From Pseudonocardia autotrophica (GTDB lineage: Bacteria; Actinomycetota; Actinomycetes; Mycobacteriales; Pseudonocardiaceae): DNA of 64,000 nt. How positions within the stretch are numbered: position 1 is the first letter of the stretch; each line of letters starts with the position of its first letter. Positions 1-8,734 of this stretch are shown here, piece after piece. The position numbers and the translations under genes were made by a program. Location of the stretch: the NCBI RefSeq assembly GCF_003945385.1, contig NZ_AP018920.1, positions 6,448,001 through 6,512,000 of the forward strand, written 5' to 3'. The notes beneath the pieces were generated by a model that had not been told where the DNA came from, searched no databases, and worked only from the letters and a program-made list of their open reading frames with translations.

Positions 1-461
1 GCCTCGCCCTGTGCCTGTGCCGGGTCCAGCGCATCGGCGTCCGGCTCGGGGCCGAGCTCGGCGGCGGTCTCCCAGCTCGGCTCGCCGTCGGGCAGCACGC
101 CCGCGGTGACGGTGGCGTGCAGCATCAGCCTGTCGTTCTGCTCCAGCCGCACCGCGACCGACGAGATCGTGCGCCCGATCTTGAGCGGGGTCGCCGTCAG
201 CTCGACCGGCCCCAGGTCGGGAGCCCGCAGGAAGTCCACCGACACGGCGAGCGGATCGGGATCGGGGGCACCGGCCGGGAGATCGGCCCGGAGCCGGGCC
301 AGTGCGGCCTGCGCCATCAGCACCATCAGCAGCCCGCCGAAGGCCTTGGTGCCGACCGCCCAGACCTCGTCGAGGCGTGCGCGGAACCGGCCGTCACCGA
401 GATCGTCCAGCACCCGGGCCTCGGCGAAGGGGCGTCCGGTGCGGAGCGTGGAGCTGCTCAT
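1..461 (-). CDS. TesB-like acyl-CoA thioesterase family protein, C-terminus cut by window edge
   Basis: The reading frame starts at ATG 461 on the minus strand and stays open to the window edge, so about 153 N-terminal residues are visible. The start reads MSSSTLRTGRPF, and it contains AFGGLLMVLMAQAAL and VSVDFLRAPDLGPVEL. These are the tail-gating helix and first strand of the N-terminal hotdog domain in TesB/4HBT_3-type thioesterases, which hydrolyse acyl-CoA esters. The second hotdog domain would lie outside the window. It follows the isomerase gene on the same strand after 43 bases, so it may belong to the same transcript. The exact substrate cannot be told from the sequence. Confidence 0.75.
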   Translation of the reverse strand, partial: MSSSTLRTGRPFAEARVLDDLGDGRFRARLDEVWAVGTKAFGGLLMVLMAQAALARLRADLPAGAPDPDPLAVSVDFLRAPDLGPVELTATPLKIGRTISSVAVRLEQNDRLMLHATVTAGVLPDGEPSWETAAELGPEPDADALDPAQAQGE

Positions 462-504
462 GGCGACCAGGCTAACCCGCCGGTTACCGACGAGTAAGGA
501 GATC

Positions 505-1398
505 TCAGCGACTACCGGCCGCGACCGGCGCCGGACGGCCGGTCTGCGCCAGGTGCAGGCGGGCGAACAGCAGCGACTCGGCGAGCAGCCCGACCCGATC
601 CTGCCGGGTCCGGCAGCGCCGGGTCGACACCTCGAGCGCGACCGTGCCGCCGCGATCGGCGAATCCGTTGTCGGCGAGCCGCTGGCAGACCTCGGCGCAC
701 GGCTGCGCGCCCCGCCCGGGGACCAGGTGCTCGTCCTTCGGGGCGCCCGAGCCGTCGGTCAGGTGCAGGTGGGTGAGGTCGTCGCCCATCCGGTCGAGCA
801 GGGCGAGCGCGTCCACGCCTGCGGCGGCGGTGTGCGAGAGATCGAGGGTGTAGGCGCCGAACCCGATATCGGTCGGGTCGTGGCCGAGCGCGTAGGGGAC
901 CGTGCTGATCCCGCCGCGGGTCACCGGGAACATGTTCTCCACCGGCAGCGTGACCCCGCGGAACTCCTTCGCCCGGGCGACTTCGTCGGCGAACACCCCC
1001 GCGTAACGGCGCTGCCAGCGGAACGGCGGGTGCACCACGACGGTCCGGGCGCCGAGCCGCGCCGCGACCTCGACGGTGCGGCGGAGCCGGTGCACCGGAT
1101 CGGCCCCCCACACCCGCTGGGTGACGGCCAGGCACGGCGCGTGCACCGCCGTGACCGGGACTCCGTGCCGCTGGACGAGGCGCTCGACGGCGCGCGGGTC
1201 CTGACTGACCGGGTCGGTCCAGATCATCAGCTCGACGCCGTCGTAGTGCAGATCGGCGGCGATCTCGAAGGCCGCTGCGACACCCTCCGGATAGACCGAC
1301 GCGGTGGACAGCAGGACCGGAGGGATGGAGGAGTCGGCGGGTGCGGGCAGACGGAAAGACGGTGCCACAATCCGTGGAGTCGCCTCTCCGTCGCTCAT
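505..1398 (-). CDS. Sugar phosphate isomerase/epimerase-like TIM-barrel protein (Rv0498-type)
   Basis: This 297-residue protein has the xylose-isomerase-like/AP-endonuclease-2 barrel fold. Strand-end motifs typical of the metal site are visible in order: VVVHPPF, LPVENMFP, LDLSHTAAAG, HLHLTDGSG and ALEVS. They carry the Glu, Asp/His, His and Glu ligands expected for a divalent metal. The ATG at 1398 begins two bases after the TAA of the upstream membrane-protein gene, so the two are almost certainly co-transcribed and translationally coupled. The neighbourhood (ppx, membrane protein, this gene) matches Rv0496-Rv0498 of M. tuberculosis. The substrate is unknown for that family and I do not assign one. 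Confidence 0.85.
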   Translation of the reverse strand: MSDGEATPRIVAPSFRLPAPADSSIPPVLLSTASVYPEGVAAAFEIAADLHYDGVELMIWTDPVSQDPRAVERLVQRHGVPVTAVHAPCLAVTQRVWGADPVHRLRRTVEVAARLGARTVVVHPPFRWQRRYAGVFADEVARAKEFRGVTLPVENMFPVTRGGISTVPYALGHDPTDIGFGAYTLDLSHTAAAGVDALALLDRMGDDLTHLHLTDGSGAPKDEHLVPGRGAQPCAEVCQRLADNGFADRGGTVALEVSTRRCRTRQDRVGLLAESLLFARLHLAQTGRPAPVAAGSR

Positions 1399-1400
1399 CG

Positions 1401-2723
1401 TTACCTGTCCAACAGCACCAGGAGCGCCGGGGACACCGTCAGCAGCAGGCCGACGAGGACCGCGAACAGGGTGGTCTTGAGGTCGTCGTTGCGCAGCAGG
1501 GCCCGCACGCCGAGCACCAGCCCGACGGTGAGCACCACGGCGGAGGCCAGCGCGACGATCGGGAACGAGAACCAGAGGAACCGGAACAGCACCCAGATCG
1601 CGGCGCCGGCGACCGCACCGCCGATCCACTGCGCGATGACGACCGCCCAGGCCTGGCCGGTGCCCGCCGCTCCCGCGGCGGCCGCGTCGTCCAGACCGGC
1701 CGGCGGCTGGGCGCCGTCGAGGTCGTCGTGCTCCTCGGGATCGCGGCGCCTGCCGCGGCGGCCGCGCGGGGCGCCGTCGTCCGGCTCGTCGCCCGGGTCG
1801 TCGTGCTCGGACGACTGCGGGTCGTGCTCCTCGGGGGCGTCGTCCCACAGGTCCCGGCGTTCCGGGGCGAGCACGCCGGTGCGGCCACCGTCGAAGGCGT
1901 CGTCCCGGTCGTCGACGAACGGGTCGTAGGCGCCGGTCGGCGGGCCGTCGTCGAGCGGGGGCGCGCCGAACTGGGTGGGCGGGCCGCCGTCGTCGTCGGT
2001 GTCGGTGGCCGGGCGGCGGGCACCCAGCCTGCTGGTCGGGATCTCGTCCGGGTAGCCGCCGTAGGAGTCAGCGTAGGAGTCGGGGTAGGAATCCGAGCCA
2101 TCGCCGGGACGGGCGGCGTAGGCCTGCGGGGCACCGTCGGCCGGCCGGCCGGGGCGGCCGGGCTGCTGGGGCGGGCCGTCGTCCGGGCGGCCGGGGCGGC
2201 CGTACGCCTCGTCGGGGCGGCCGGCGCCGTTCGGACCGCCGTATCCGGGCGGCGGACCGCCACGGTGCACCTCGGGCGGGTGGCCGTTCGGCCGGTTCCC
2301 CGGGGCGAAGGCCTGCGGCGGATGCCCGTCCGGGCCGGCGCCGTTGGCCGGGCCGCGGTGGCTCCCGTTGGGTGCGTTCCCGTTGGGCACGAACGGCTCG
2401 CCGCGCCGGCCGCCGGGGGCGCCCGGCCGGCCGTGACCCTCCGCCTGATCGGGCCGGCGGGCGGACGGGAACGACGGGTGCTCGGCGAGCGGCGCGGGCG
2501 GACGCATCCGGTCCCCGCCCGCGGGGCCACGTGGCGGCCCCTGCTCGGGGGGTGCCGCGGGCGCGCCGCCTCCCGGCCCCGGTGCCGGGGCGCCGCCCGG
2601 CTCGTCGTCCTCCGAGGCACGGCGACGGCGGCGGCGCCCACTCTGGGAGCCGCCGTTCGCCGCCAGCAGCTCGGCAACCGTCCGCTGGCGCGGCTCTCCG
2701 AATCCCGCGCTGTCCACACTCAT
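1401..2723 (-). CDS. Proline/glycine-rich membrane protein (Rv0497-like)
   Basis: This is a 440-residue protein. Its first ~350 residues are low-complexity and presumably disordered: a basic RRRRRR patch near residue 25, then long Pro/Gly/Asp-rich tracts. Its last ~85 residues hold three to four hydrophobic segments (from about AWAVVIAQWIGG to SPALLVLLDR). I choose ATG 2723 (MSVDSAGFGEPRQRT) because it overlaps the stop of the upstream exopolyphosphatase by one base (TGATG), which implies translational coupling. It sits in the slot occupied by conserved membrane protein Rv0497 in mycobacteria. No catalytic motif is visible. A role as a membrane-anchored partner is only inference. Confidence 0.8.
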   Translation of the reverse strand: MSVDSAGFGEPRQRTVAELLAANGGSQSGRRRRRRASEDDEPGGAPAPGPGGGAPAAPPEQGPPRGPAGGDRMRPPAPLAEHPSFPSARRPDQAEGHGRPGAPGGRRGEPFVPNGNAPNGSHRGPANGAGPDGHPPQAFAPGNRPNGHPPEVHRGGPPPGYGGPNGAGRPDEAYGRPGRPDDGPPQQPGRPGRPADGAPQAYAARPGDGSDSYPDSYADSYGGYPDEIPTSRLGARRPATDTDDDGGPPTQFGAPPLDDGPPTGAYDPFVDDRDDAFDGGRTGVLAPERRDLWDDAPEEHDPQSSEHDDPGDEPDDGAPRGRRGRRRDPEEHDDLDGAQPPAGLDDAAAAGAAGTGQAWAVVIAQWIGGAVAGAAIWVLFRFLWFSFPIVALASAVVLTVGLVLGVRALLRNDDLKTTLFAVLVGLLLTVSPALLVLLDR

Positions 2724-3736
2724 CACGACCACCGTGCCCTGTGTGTTGTCAAGGGTCCAAGTCCGCCCCCGGAAGTCTGCGCCGAGCGGTCGTCCCCGTT
2801 CGTTCCGTCGAGCATGTCGAAGCGACGCAGGATTACACCCTCGCGCAACGCCCACGGGCAGATGTCGAGCTCGGTGACACCGAGCGCGTCCATCGCGGCC
2901 TGGGCGACGACCGCCCCGGCCACCAGCTGGTGCGCCCGGCTGGCGCTCACCCCGTCCAGCTCGGCGAGATCCGGCCCGGACATCCGGGTCACGAACGCGG
3001 ACAGCTGACGCAGCCCGAGCGAGGTGAGGGTGCGGTGCGCGCGGGGCCCGGCGCTGGACGGCGCCGCCCCGGCGAGCCGGGCGAGTGTCCGGAAGGTCTT
3101 CGACGTCCCGACGGCCCGGTCCGGCCGGCCCGCCTCACGCAGCCGCGCGGCGACCGGGGCGATCTCGTCGCGGACCCGCTCGGTCAGCGCCGCCACCTCG
3201 GCCCGCGGCGGCGGATCGGCGGTGAACGCGTCGCGGGTCAGCCTGCCGGCGCCCAGCGGCAGCGACGCGGCGACGTCCGGGGTCTCGTCGCGGCCGACGG
3301 CCATCTCCAGCGACCCGCCGCCGATGTCGAGCACCAGCAGCCGCCCGGCGGACCAGCCGCACCAGCGGCGGACGGCGAAGAAGGTCCAGCGGGCCTCGTC
3401 CTCACCGGGCAGGACCTCCAGCGCGACGCCGGTCTCCCGCTGCACCTTCGCCAGCACCTCGGCCGAGTTGGTGGCGTCGCGCAGCGCGGAGGTGGCGAAC
3501 GCCATCAGGTCGTCGCAGCCCGCCTCACGCGCGGTGTCCCGGGCCCGGTGCACGCTCTCCAGCAGCGCCTTGACCCCCTCCTTGCTCAGCGCACCCCCGC
3601 GATCGAGGTGCTCGGCCAGCCGGAGCTGGTCCTTGTCGGAGGACATCGGCTTGGGGTGGGCACCACGATGGGCGTCCACCACCAGGAGATGCACGGTGTT
3701 GGATCCCACGTCGAGGACGGCCAGTCGCACGCGCAC
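2723..3736 (-). CDS. ppx: Ppx/GppA family exopolyphosphatase
   Basis: This 337-residue protein has the actin-like ASKHA phosphatase signatures: phosphate-1 loop DVGSNTVHLLVVDA near residue 9 and phosphate-2 loop LDIGGGSLEMAV near residue 145. The catalytic-type Glu is expected in LPGEDEARWTF. Family members release phosphate from polyphosphate or hydrolyse pppGpp. The length fits the short actinobacterial Ppx1 form (Rv0496), not the long enterobacterial one. It lies 50 bases downstream of regX3 in the same direction, which is consistent with a phosphate-starvation circuit. The stop overlaps the ATG of the membrane-protein gene. Confidence 0.92.
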   Translation of the reverse strand: MRVRLAVLDVGSNTVHLLVVDAHRGAHPKPMSSDKDQLRLAEHLDRGGALSKEGVKALLESVHRARDTAREAGCDDLMAFATSALRDATNSAEVLAKVQRETGVALEVLPGEDEARWTFFAVRRWCGWSAGRLLVLDIGGGSLEMAVGRDETPDVAASLPLGAGRLTRDAFTADPPPRAEVAALTERVRDEIAPVAARLREAGRPDRAVGTSKTFRTLARLAGAAPSSAGPRAHRTLTSLGLRQLSAFVTRMSGPDLAELDGVSASRAHQLVAGAVVAQAAMDALGVTELDICPWALREGVILRRFDMLDGTNGDDRSAQTSGGGLGPLTTHRARWS

Positions 3737-3786
3737 AGGTTACCGAGCCGTTATCGACCCCCGGGCAACCCCATGACCCGGTGCCG

Positions 3787-4476
3787 TTACACGTCGAACT
3801 TGTACCCGAGGCCGCGCACCGTCACCAGGTGCTTCGGGGCCGAGGGATCGTCCTCGACCTTGGAGCGCAGCCGCTTCACGTGGACGTCGAGGGTCTTGGT
3901 GTCGCCGACGTAGTCGGCGCCCCACACCCGGTCGATCAGCTGGGCCCTGGTGAGCACCCGGCCGACGTTGCGGAGCAGGTACTCGAGCAGGTCGAACTCC
4001 TTGAGCGGGAGCGCGACGTCGTCGCCGTTCACCGACACGACGTGCCGCTCGACGTCCATCCGGACCGGACCGGACTCCAGCACCCCGCTGCCGCCCTCGG
4101 TCTCCCCGGCACCCTCGCCGCCACGCCGGAGCACGGCGCGCACCCGGGCGATCAGCTCGCGCGCCGAGTACGGCTTGGTGACGTAGTCGTCGGCGCCCAG
4201 CTCCAGCCCGACCACCTTGTCGATCTCGCTGTCCCGGGCGGTCACCATGATCACCGGGACGGCGGAGCGGGAGCGCAGCGCCTTGCAGACGTCGGTGCCG
4301 CTCATCCCGGGGAGCATCAGGTCCAGCAGCACGATGTCGGCGCCGTTGCGGTCGAACTCGGACAGCGCGTCGTTGCCGTTCACCGCGACGGCCGTGGTGA
4401 AGCCCTCCTTGCGCAGCATGAACGCGAGCGGGTCGGCGAAGGACTCCTCGTCCTCCACGATCAGCACCCTGGTCAT
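3787..4476 (-). CDS. regX3: OmpR-family response regulator RegX3
   Basis: This is a 229-residue two-domain regulator. The receiver domain has phosphoacceptor Asp52 in VLLDLMLPG and Lys101 in VTKPYS. The C-terminal winged helix ends in TVRGLGYKFDV, as in the OmpR/PhoB class. It is the partner of SenX3 in phosphate-limitation control and binds direct GTTCACC-type repeats. ATG 4476 is preceded by a strong GGAGGA ribosome-binding site inside the 3' end of senX3, and only one base separates the two genes. The length and immediate context match mycobacterial RegX3 (227 residues). The Streptomyces orthologue is called PhoP. Confidence 0.95.
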   Translation of the reverse strand: MTRVLIVEDEESFADPLAFMLRKEGFTTAVAVNGNDALSEFDRNGADIVLLDLMLPGMSGTDVCKALRSRSAVPVIMVTARDSEIDKVVGLELGADDYVTKPYSARELIARVRAVLRRGGEGAGETEGGSGVLESGPVRMDVERHVVSVNGDDVALPLKEFDLLEYLLRNVGRVLTRAQLIDRVWGADYVGDTKTLDVHVKRLRSKVEDDPSAPKHLVTVRGLGYKFDV

Positions 4477-4477
4477 C

Positions 4478-5698
4478 TCATCCTCCGGTTGTCGCGGTCT
4501 GGGGGGCGGGTTCCGCACCGGCGAACCCGAGCCGGGCGGGCAGCCGCACGGTGAAGGTCGATCCGGTGCCGGGGCGGCTCCACAGCCGCACCTCGCCGCC
4601 GTGGTTGGCGCAGACGTGCTTGACGATCGCCAGGCCGAGCCCGGTCCCACCGGTGGCCCGGGACCGGGCCGGGTCGACCCGGAAGAAGCGTTCGAATACC
4701 CGCTGCTGGTGCTCGGGGGCGATACCGATCCCGCGGTCGGTGACGGCGATCTCGACCGAGCCGTCGACCGCGCGCCTGCTCACCGACACCGAGGAGTCGG
4801 CCGGTGAGTAGGCGATCGCGTTCTCGACGAGATTGGTCAGTGCGGTGACCAGCAACGTCCGGTCCCCGTCGACGACCAGTCCGGACCGCGGGTCGGCGAT
4901 GATCTCGACCCCGTGCGACTCGGCCGAGTTGCGGCTGCGGGCGAGTGCCTCGCCGACGACGTCGTCGACGTCGACCTCGGCGAGCTCGGGCAGCCGCTCG
5001 GCCCCGGTGAGCCGGGAGAGCGCGATCAGCTCGGACACCAGGTTGCCCATCCGGGTCGCCTCGCGGAGCAGCTTCTCCCCGAACCGGCGGACCTCGGCGG
5101 CGTCCTCGCCGTAACCCGCGGCCGGCTCCAGCCCGTCCAGCGAGTCGAGCAGCGCCTCGGCCAGCAGCGCGACCGCACCGACCGGGGTCTTCAGCTCGTG
5201 GCTGACGTTCGCGACGAAGTCCCGGCGGGTGGCCTCCAGCCGCGCTATCTCGGACGTGTCGACCGCCTCGACCAGCACGAAGCCGTCGCCCAGCTGCCGG
5301 ATCCTGGCCTGTACCTCGACCGGCCCGCGCGGCGTGCGGTCCAGCGGCGAGAGATCGACCTCGACCAGCCGGTCACCGGCCAGCACCCGCTGGCTGGCCG
5401 CCCATGCCCGTGGGTCGAGCCGATCGTCGGCGACGGCGCCGAGTGCCTCGGCGCGCGGGTTGTGCAACAGCACCTCGCCACCGGCGCCGACCACAGCGAG
5501 CCCCGACGACGACGCCCGGAAGGTGCGGTGCAACAGCTCACCGAGCGTCGGGCCACCCGGCTCCGCATCCCGTGTGCGGAGAACCGGGTCGGTGTCGTGG
5601 TCGGGGCGGCCGGACGACGACCGTCGCGCGAGCGCGGCCCCGGCCAGCAGGCCCAGGCCGAGCGCGGCGGCCGCGATCAGCCACGCGAGCGTGGTCAC
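4478..5698 (-). CDS. senX3: Sensor histidine kinase SenX3
   Basis: This is a 406-residue kinase. It has one clear N-terminal membrane helix (about residues 3-24) and a PAS-like region with VVGAGGEVLLHN (~69-150). The dimerisation/phosphoacceptor helix FVANVSHELKTP has His167, followed by an HATPase domain with NLVENAIAYSP, DRGIGI and GGTGLGLAI. It senses phosphate status and phosphorylates RegX3. The GTG start at 5698 sits six bases downstream of a TACCAT -10 hexamer with no Shine-Dalgarno sequence, so the mRNA is probably leaderless. Three PHO-box-like repeats lie ~90 bases upstream and suggest autoregulation. Confidence 0.95.
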   Translation of the reverse strand: MTTLAWLIAAAALGLGLLAGAALARRSSSGRPDHDTDPVLRTRDAEPGGPTLGELLHRTFRASSSGLAVVGAGGEVLLHNPRAEALGAVADDRLDPRAWAASQRVLAGDRLVEVDLSPLDRTPRGPVEVQARIRQLGDGFVLVEAVDTSEIARLEATRRDFVANVSHELKTPVGAVALLAEALLDSLDGLEPAAGYGEDAAEVRRFGEKLLREATRMGNLVSELIALSRLTGAERLPELAEVDVDDVVGEALARSRNSAESHGVEIIADPRSGLVVDGDRTLLVTALTNLVENAIAYSPADSSVSVSRRAVDGSVEIAVTDRGIGIAPEHQQRVFERFFRVDPARSRATGGTGLGLAIVKHVCANHGGEVRLWSRPGTGSTFTVRLPARLGFAGAEPAPQTATTGG

Positions 5699-5704
5699 GG
5701 CTGC

Positions 5705-5710
5705 ATGGTA
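5705..5710 (-). promoter_or_regulatory. -10 hexamer for leaderless senX3 transcript
   Basis: TACCAT read on the minus strand lies six bases before the senX3 GTG. This is the TANNNT-N6/7-RTG spacing of actinobacterial leaderless promoters. No ribosome-binding sequence is present. Confidence 0.55.
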
Positions 5711-5781
5711 GGCAAGCGGGGGTGCCCACTGGCCAGCGCGGACCCGCGAAGGTGACGCCCGCGACCCACCCGGGCGACAGT

Positions 5782-5810
5782 GTTCGGCCCGCGTTCACCG
5801 CCGGTTCACG
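5782..5810 (+). promoter_or_regulatory. PHO-box-like triple direct repeat (likely RegX3/PhoP operator)
   Basis: Three heptamers occur at an exact 11-base period: GTTCGGC at 5782, GTTCACC at 5793 and GTTCACG at 5804. Direct GTTCACC repeats at 11-base spacing are the established operator type of Streptomyces PhoP and mycobacterial RegX3. The site sits between gpmA and senX3, upstream of senX3, so autoregulation of senX3-regX3 is the simplest reading. Confidence 0.65.
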
Positions 5811-5819
5811 GCCGGGGCC

Positions 5820-6554
5820 TCACCGGCCCTGGTTCGCGACCCCCGCGATCGCCGCCCGGGCCGCCTCCGGATCGAGGTAGCGCCCACCGGGCGTGGTCGG
5901 CGCCAGTGCCTCGTCGAGGTCGTAGACCAGCGGGATGCCGGTGGGGATGTTGAGACCGGCGATGTCGGCGTCGGAGATCCCGTCGAGGTACTTCACCAGC
6001 GCGCGCAGCGAGTTGCCGTGCGCGGCGAGCAGCACGACCTTGCCGTCGCGCAGGTCGGGCGCGACGGCCTCGGTCCAGTACGGCAGGAACCGGTCGACGA
6101 CGTCGGCGAGGCACTCGGTCAGCGGCGCGTCGACGCCGGCGTAGCGCGGGTCGGCGTCCTGGGAGAACTCGGAGCCCTTCTCGATGGGCGGCGGCGGGGT
6201 GTCGTAGGAGCGGCGCCAGAGCATGAACTGCTCCTCGCCGTACTCGTCCAGCGTCTGGCGCTTGTCCTTGCCCTGCAGGGCTCCGTAGTGGCGCTCGTTG
6301 AGCCGCCAGTCGCGGTGCACCGGGATCCAGTGCCGGTCGGCGGCGTCCAGCGCCAGGTTCGCGGTGGAGATCGCGCGGCGCAGCAGCGAGGTGTGCACGA
6401 CGTCCGGGGCGACGCCTGCCTCCTTCAGCAGCTCACCGCCGCGGCGGGCCTCCGCCTCACCCTGCGGGGACAGCGGCACGTCCACCCAGCCGGTGAACAG
6501 GTTCTTCGCGTTCCAGTCGCTCTGGCCGTGGCGCAACAGTACGAGGGTCGGCAT
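5820..6554 (-). CDS. gpmA: 2,3-bisphosphoglycerate-dependent phosphoglycerate mutase
   Basis: This 244-residue enzyme interconverts 3- and 2-phosphoglycerate in glycolysis. It begins [15 protein letters not shown], with the phospho-accepting His9 in the RHG motif. It carries [13 protein letters not shown] and the second catalytic His in [16 protein letters not shown]. The length is the normal one for the dPGM family. It is the first gene of the run leading to senX3, as gpm1 (Rv0489) is in mycobacteria. The 120-base gap to senX3 contains the PHO-box repeats. Confidence 0.96.
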   Translation of the reverse strand: MPTLVLLRHGQSDWNAKNLFTGWVDVPLSPQGEAEARRGGELLKEAGVAPDVVHTSLLRRAISTANLALDAADRHWIPVHRDWRLNERHYGALQGKDKRQTLDEYGEEQFMLWRRSYDTPPPPIEKGSEFSQDADPRYAGVDAPLTECLADVVDRFLPYWTEAVAPDLRDGKVVLLAAHGNSLRALVKYLDGISDADIAGLNIPTGIPLVYDLDEALAPTTPGGRYLDPEAARAAIAGVANQGR

Positions 6555-6741
6555 GGGTCCAGCCTGCCACCCGCGCGCGGTGAGGTCCGCACGCCGCACA
6601 CCGAACGTGTCCACCCGCACGTTCCGTCGGTAGCGTTCGGCCGACCCGCGCTGCTCTCCGAACCGTGCTGCCGTCCGAACAGCTCTGCTGACCGGACCGC
6701 GCTGTCGTGACTGTCGCGTTCCCCGACCGGCAGGAGTGCCC

Positions 6742-8727
6742 GTGCGCCGATGGACCAGCGGAGCGCTCACCGGCGCGCTGCTCGTCACCGTCCTGCTCGC
6801 CGTGCCGGTCGTCGGTGCCGCGCTCCCGGCTCTCGCCGCGACCGGGGCGGCCGGGGCGACCGGCAGGCCGACCGCTGCCGTGGACGCCGGCGATCTGGCG
6901 GGGCGCATCGAGCGGCTCGCCGCTGCCCACGTCGGGCGCAGCACACCGGGCGCGGTGGTGGCCGTCGTGGACGCCGACGGTCCGTTGCTCGTCCGGGCGT
7001 GGGGGGACACCGGCAGCCCTGCTCCGGCGACCCCTGACCCGTCGGCCCCTGTTCCGTCGGCCCCTGCTCCGTTGACCACCGAGTCGCCGCTGCCGGTCGC
7101 GTCGGTGTCGAAGGTGGTGACCGCGCTGACGGCGTTGCGGCTGCACCACGACGGCGTCCTCGATCTCGACGCCGGGATACCGACGTCCACCGGTGTCGCG
7201 CCGGTCGACCGGCGCGATCCGGGGGCGCGCACCCCGGTCACCGGCAGACACCTGCTGACCCACCACTCCGGGTTGACCGAGCCGCTCCTGATGCACCCCG
7301 ATCCACCGGCCGGGCCCGGCGACGTCGCCCCGCTGCTCGGGCCGTGGCTCCAGCAGCAGCCACCCGTGCTCGACCGCCCGGCCGGTACCGGCCTGCACTA
7401 CTCGTCGCTCGCGGGCCACGCGTTGCTCGGTGCGGCGATCGAGCGGGCGACCGGGCTGCCGTTCGCCGAGGCGGCCCGCGCCCTGGTGCTGCGTCCGGCC
7501 GGCGCGACGACCGCGGACTTCCCGGCCGATCCCGCATCGGAGGCCGTCGTCCCGGTGATCGCGGACGGCGACGGCTGGGCCCCCGCGCCGTGGCCCGCCG
7601 TGCACGAACGCCCGGCGGCCGGGCTGACCTGGTCCGCCGACGACGCCGCGGCGCTGCTGCACGCCCTGGTCGCCGACGACGGCCGGATCCCGGCTCCGGT
7701 CGTGTCCGAGGCGCTGGCCACCGCGGTCCGCCCACCGCACGGCGGCCCCGGCCACACCCAGGCGTTCTTCGAGGCGCACCGTGCGGGTGTGCGCGTCGTC
7801 GAGCACGCCGGCGCGAACGGGGTCGCCTGGGCAGCGGTGCTCCCCGAGTCCGGGATCGGGGTGTTCGCCGCCGTCCCGACCGACGGTGCCGACGCCATGC
7901 CGTTCGCGCCGGGGGTGGTGGACGAGGTCGCCGGCTGGGCGGTGGCGTCCGGACGGGCCGAGGCCCGGGAACGCCCGCCGCACGGGTACGAGCCGCTGCC
8001 GGGCCCCTGGCCGGAGCAGACGCAGGCCGCGGAGCCGGTGGGGGTCTTCCAGGAGCGGCTGTTCGCCGACCGGGGACCGGAACGGGCACTGCGGACGCTG
8101 TCGTCGCGGGTCGTCGTCGGTCGCGACGGTGACGATCTGGTCGTCGGGGACCGGCGCTACGCCCCGGCCCGGGGCGACCGGTGGTGCGATCCGGCCGGCT
8201 GCATCGCCGGGGTCCGCGCCGGCGGCGGCGAGGTGCACCTGCTGCGCGGTGACCGCGCGATGCTGGAGCAGACGCTGGTGCCGGCCCCCTGGTGGTCCGA
8301 CCGGATCGTCGTCGGCCCCGTGCTCGTGACCGGGGTGCTGGTGGCGCTCGCGGTTCTCGGGAGCGCGGTCCGGGCCGGGTGGCGGCGGCGACGCGGGGAT
8401 TCCACCCGGGGTGGAGCGCTGCGGACCCTCGGCACGGTGTGGGCCGCGATCACCCTGGTGCTCGTCGTCGCCGGACCGCTCCTGCCGGTGTGGCCGCTGC
8501 TGACCGGTACGGCCGAGTGGGTGCCGTCCGCGGGTCCCCTCGTCCGGACCTGGCAGGTCGCGACGGCGGCCGGCACCGTGGCCGGTCTCGCGTCCGCGGC
8601 GCTGCTGGCTGCCCGGTGGAACCTGCTCGGCGGACGACGCCGGTGGCCCGCCCTGGTCGCACTCCTGGTGGGCACCGCGATCCAGGCGGTGCTGGTGAGC
8701 TGGGCCTGGCCGGGCTGGCCGGGCTGA
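6742..8727 (+). CDS. Serine hydrolase (beta-lactamase/class C fold) with C-terminal membrane helices
   Basis: This protein of about 661 residues has an N-terminal signal/anchor helix ([22 protein letters not shown]), a class-C beta-lactamase-like domain and a C-terminal region with about three membrane helices. The active-site SxxK is SVSK near residue 121, within [21 protein letters not shown] provides the Tyr motif. I prefer GTG 6742 over GTG 6736 because the CAGGAG ribosome-binding site at 6731-6736 is then five bases upstream. Homologues act as D-aminopeptidases, esterases or penicillin-binding-like enzymes, and the substrate here is unknown. An Ala/Pro/Ser tandem stretch (APVPSAPAP) interrupts the N-terminal part. 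Confidence 0.85.
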   Translation: MRRWTSGALTGALLVTVLLAVPVVGAALPALAATGAAGATGRPTAAVDAGDLAGRIERLAAAHVGRSTPGAVVAVVDADGPLLVRAWGDTGSPAPATPDPSAPVPSAPAPLTTESPLPVASVSKVVTALTALRLHHDGVLDLDAGIPTSTGVAPVDRRDPGARTPVTGRHLLTHHSGLTEPLLMHPDPPAGPGDVAPLLGPWLQQQPPVLDRPAGTGLHYSSLAGHALLGAAIERATGLPFAEAARALVLRPAGATTADFPADPASEAVVPVIADGDGWAPAPWPAVHERPAAGLTWSADDAAALLHALVADDGRIPAPVVSEALATAVRPPHGGPGHTQAFFEAHRAGVRVVEHAGANGVAWAAVLPESGIGVFAAVPTDGADAMPFAPGVVDEVAGWAVASGRAEARERPPHGYEPLPGPWPEQTQAAEPVGVFQERLFADRGPERALRTLSSRVVVGRDGDDLVVGDRRYAPARGDRWCDPAGCIAGVRAGGGEVHLLRGDRAMLEQTLVPAPWWSDRIVVGPVLVTGVLVALAVLGSAVRAGWRRRRGDSTRGGALRTLGTVWAAITLVLVVAGPLLPVWPLLTGTAEWVPSAGPLVRTWQVATAAGTVAGLASAALLAARWNLLGGRRRWPALVALLVGTAIQAVLVSWAWPGWPG

Positions 8728-8734
8728 CGGGACG

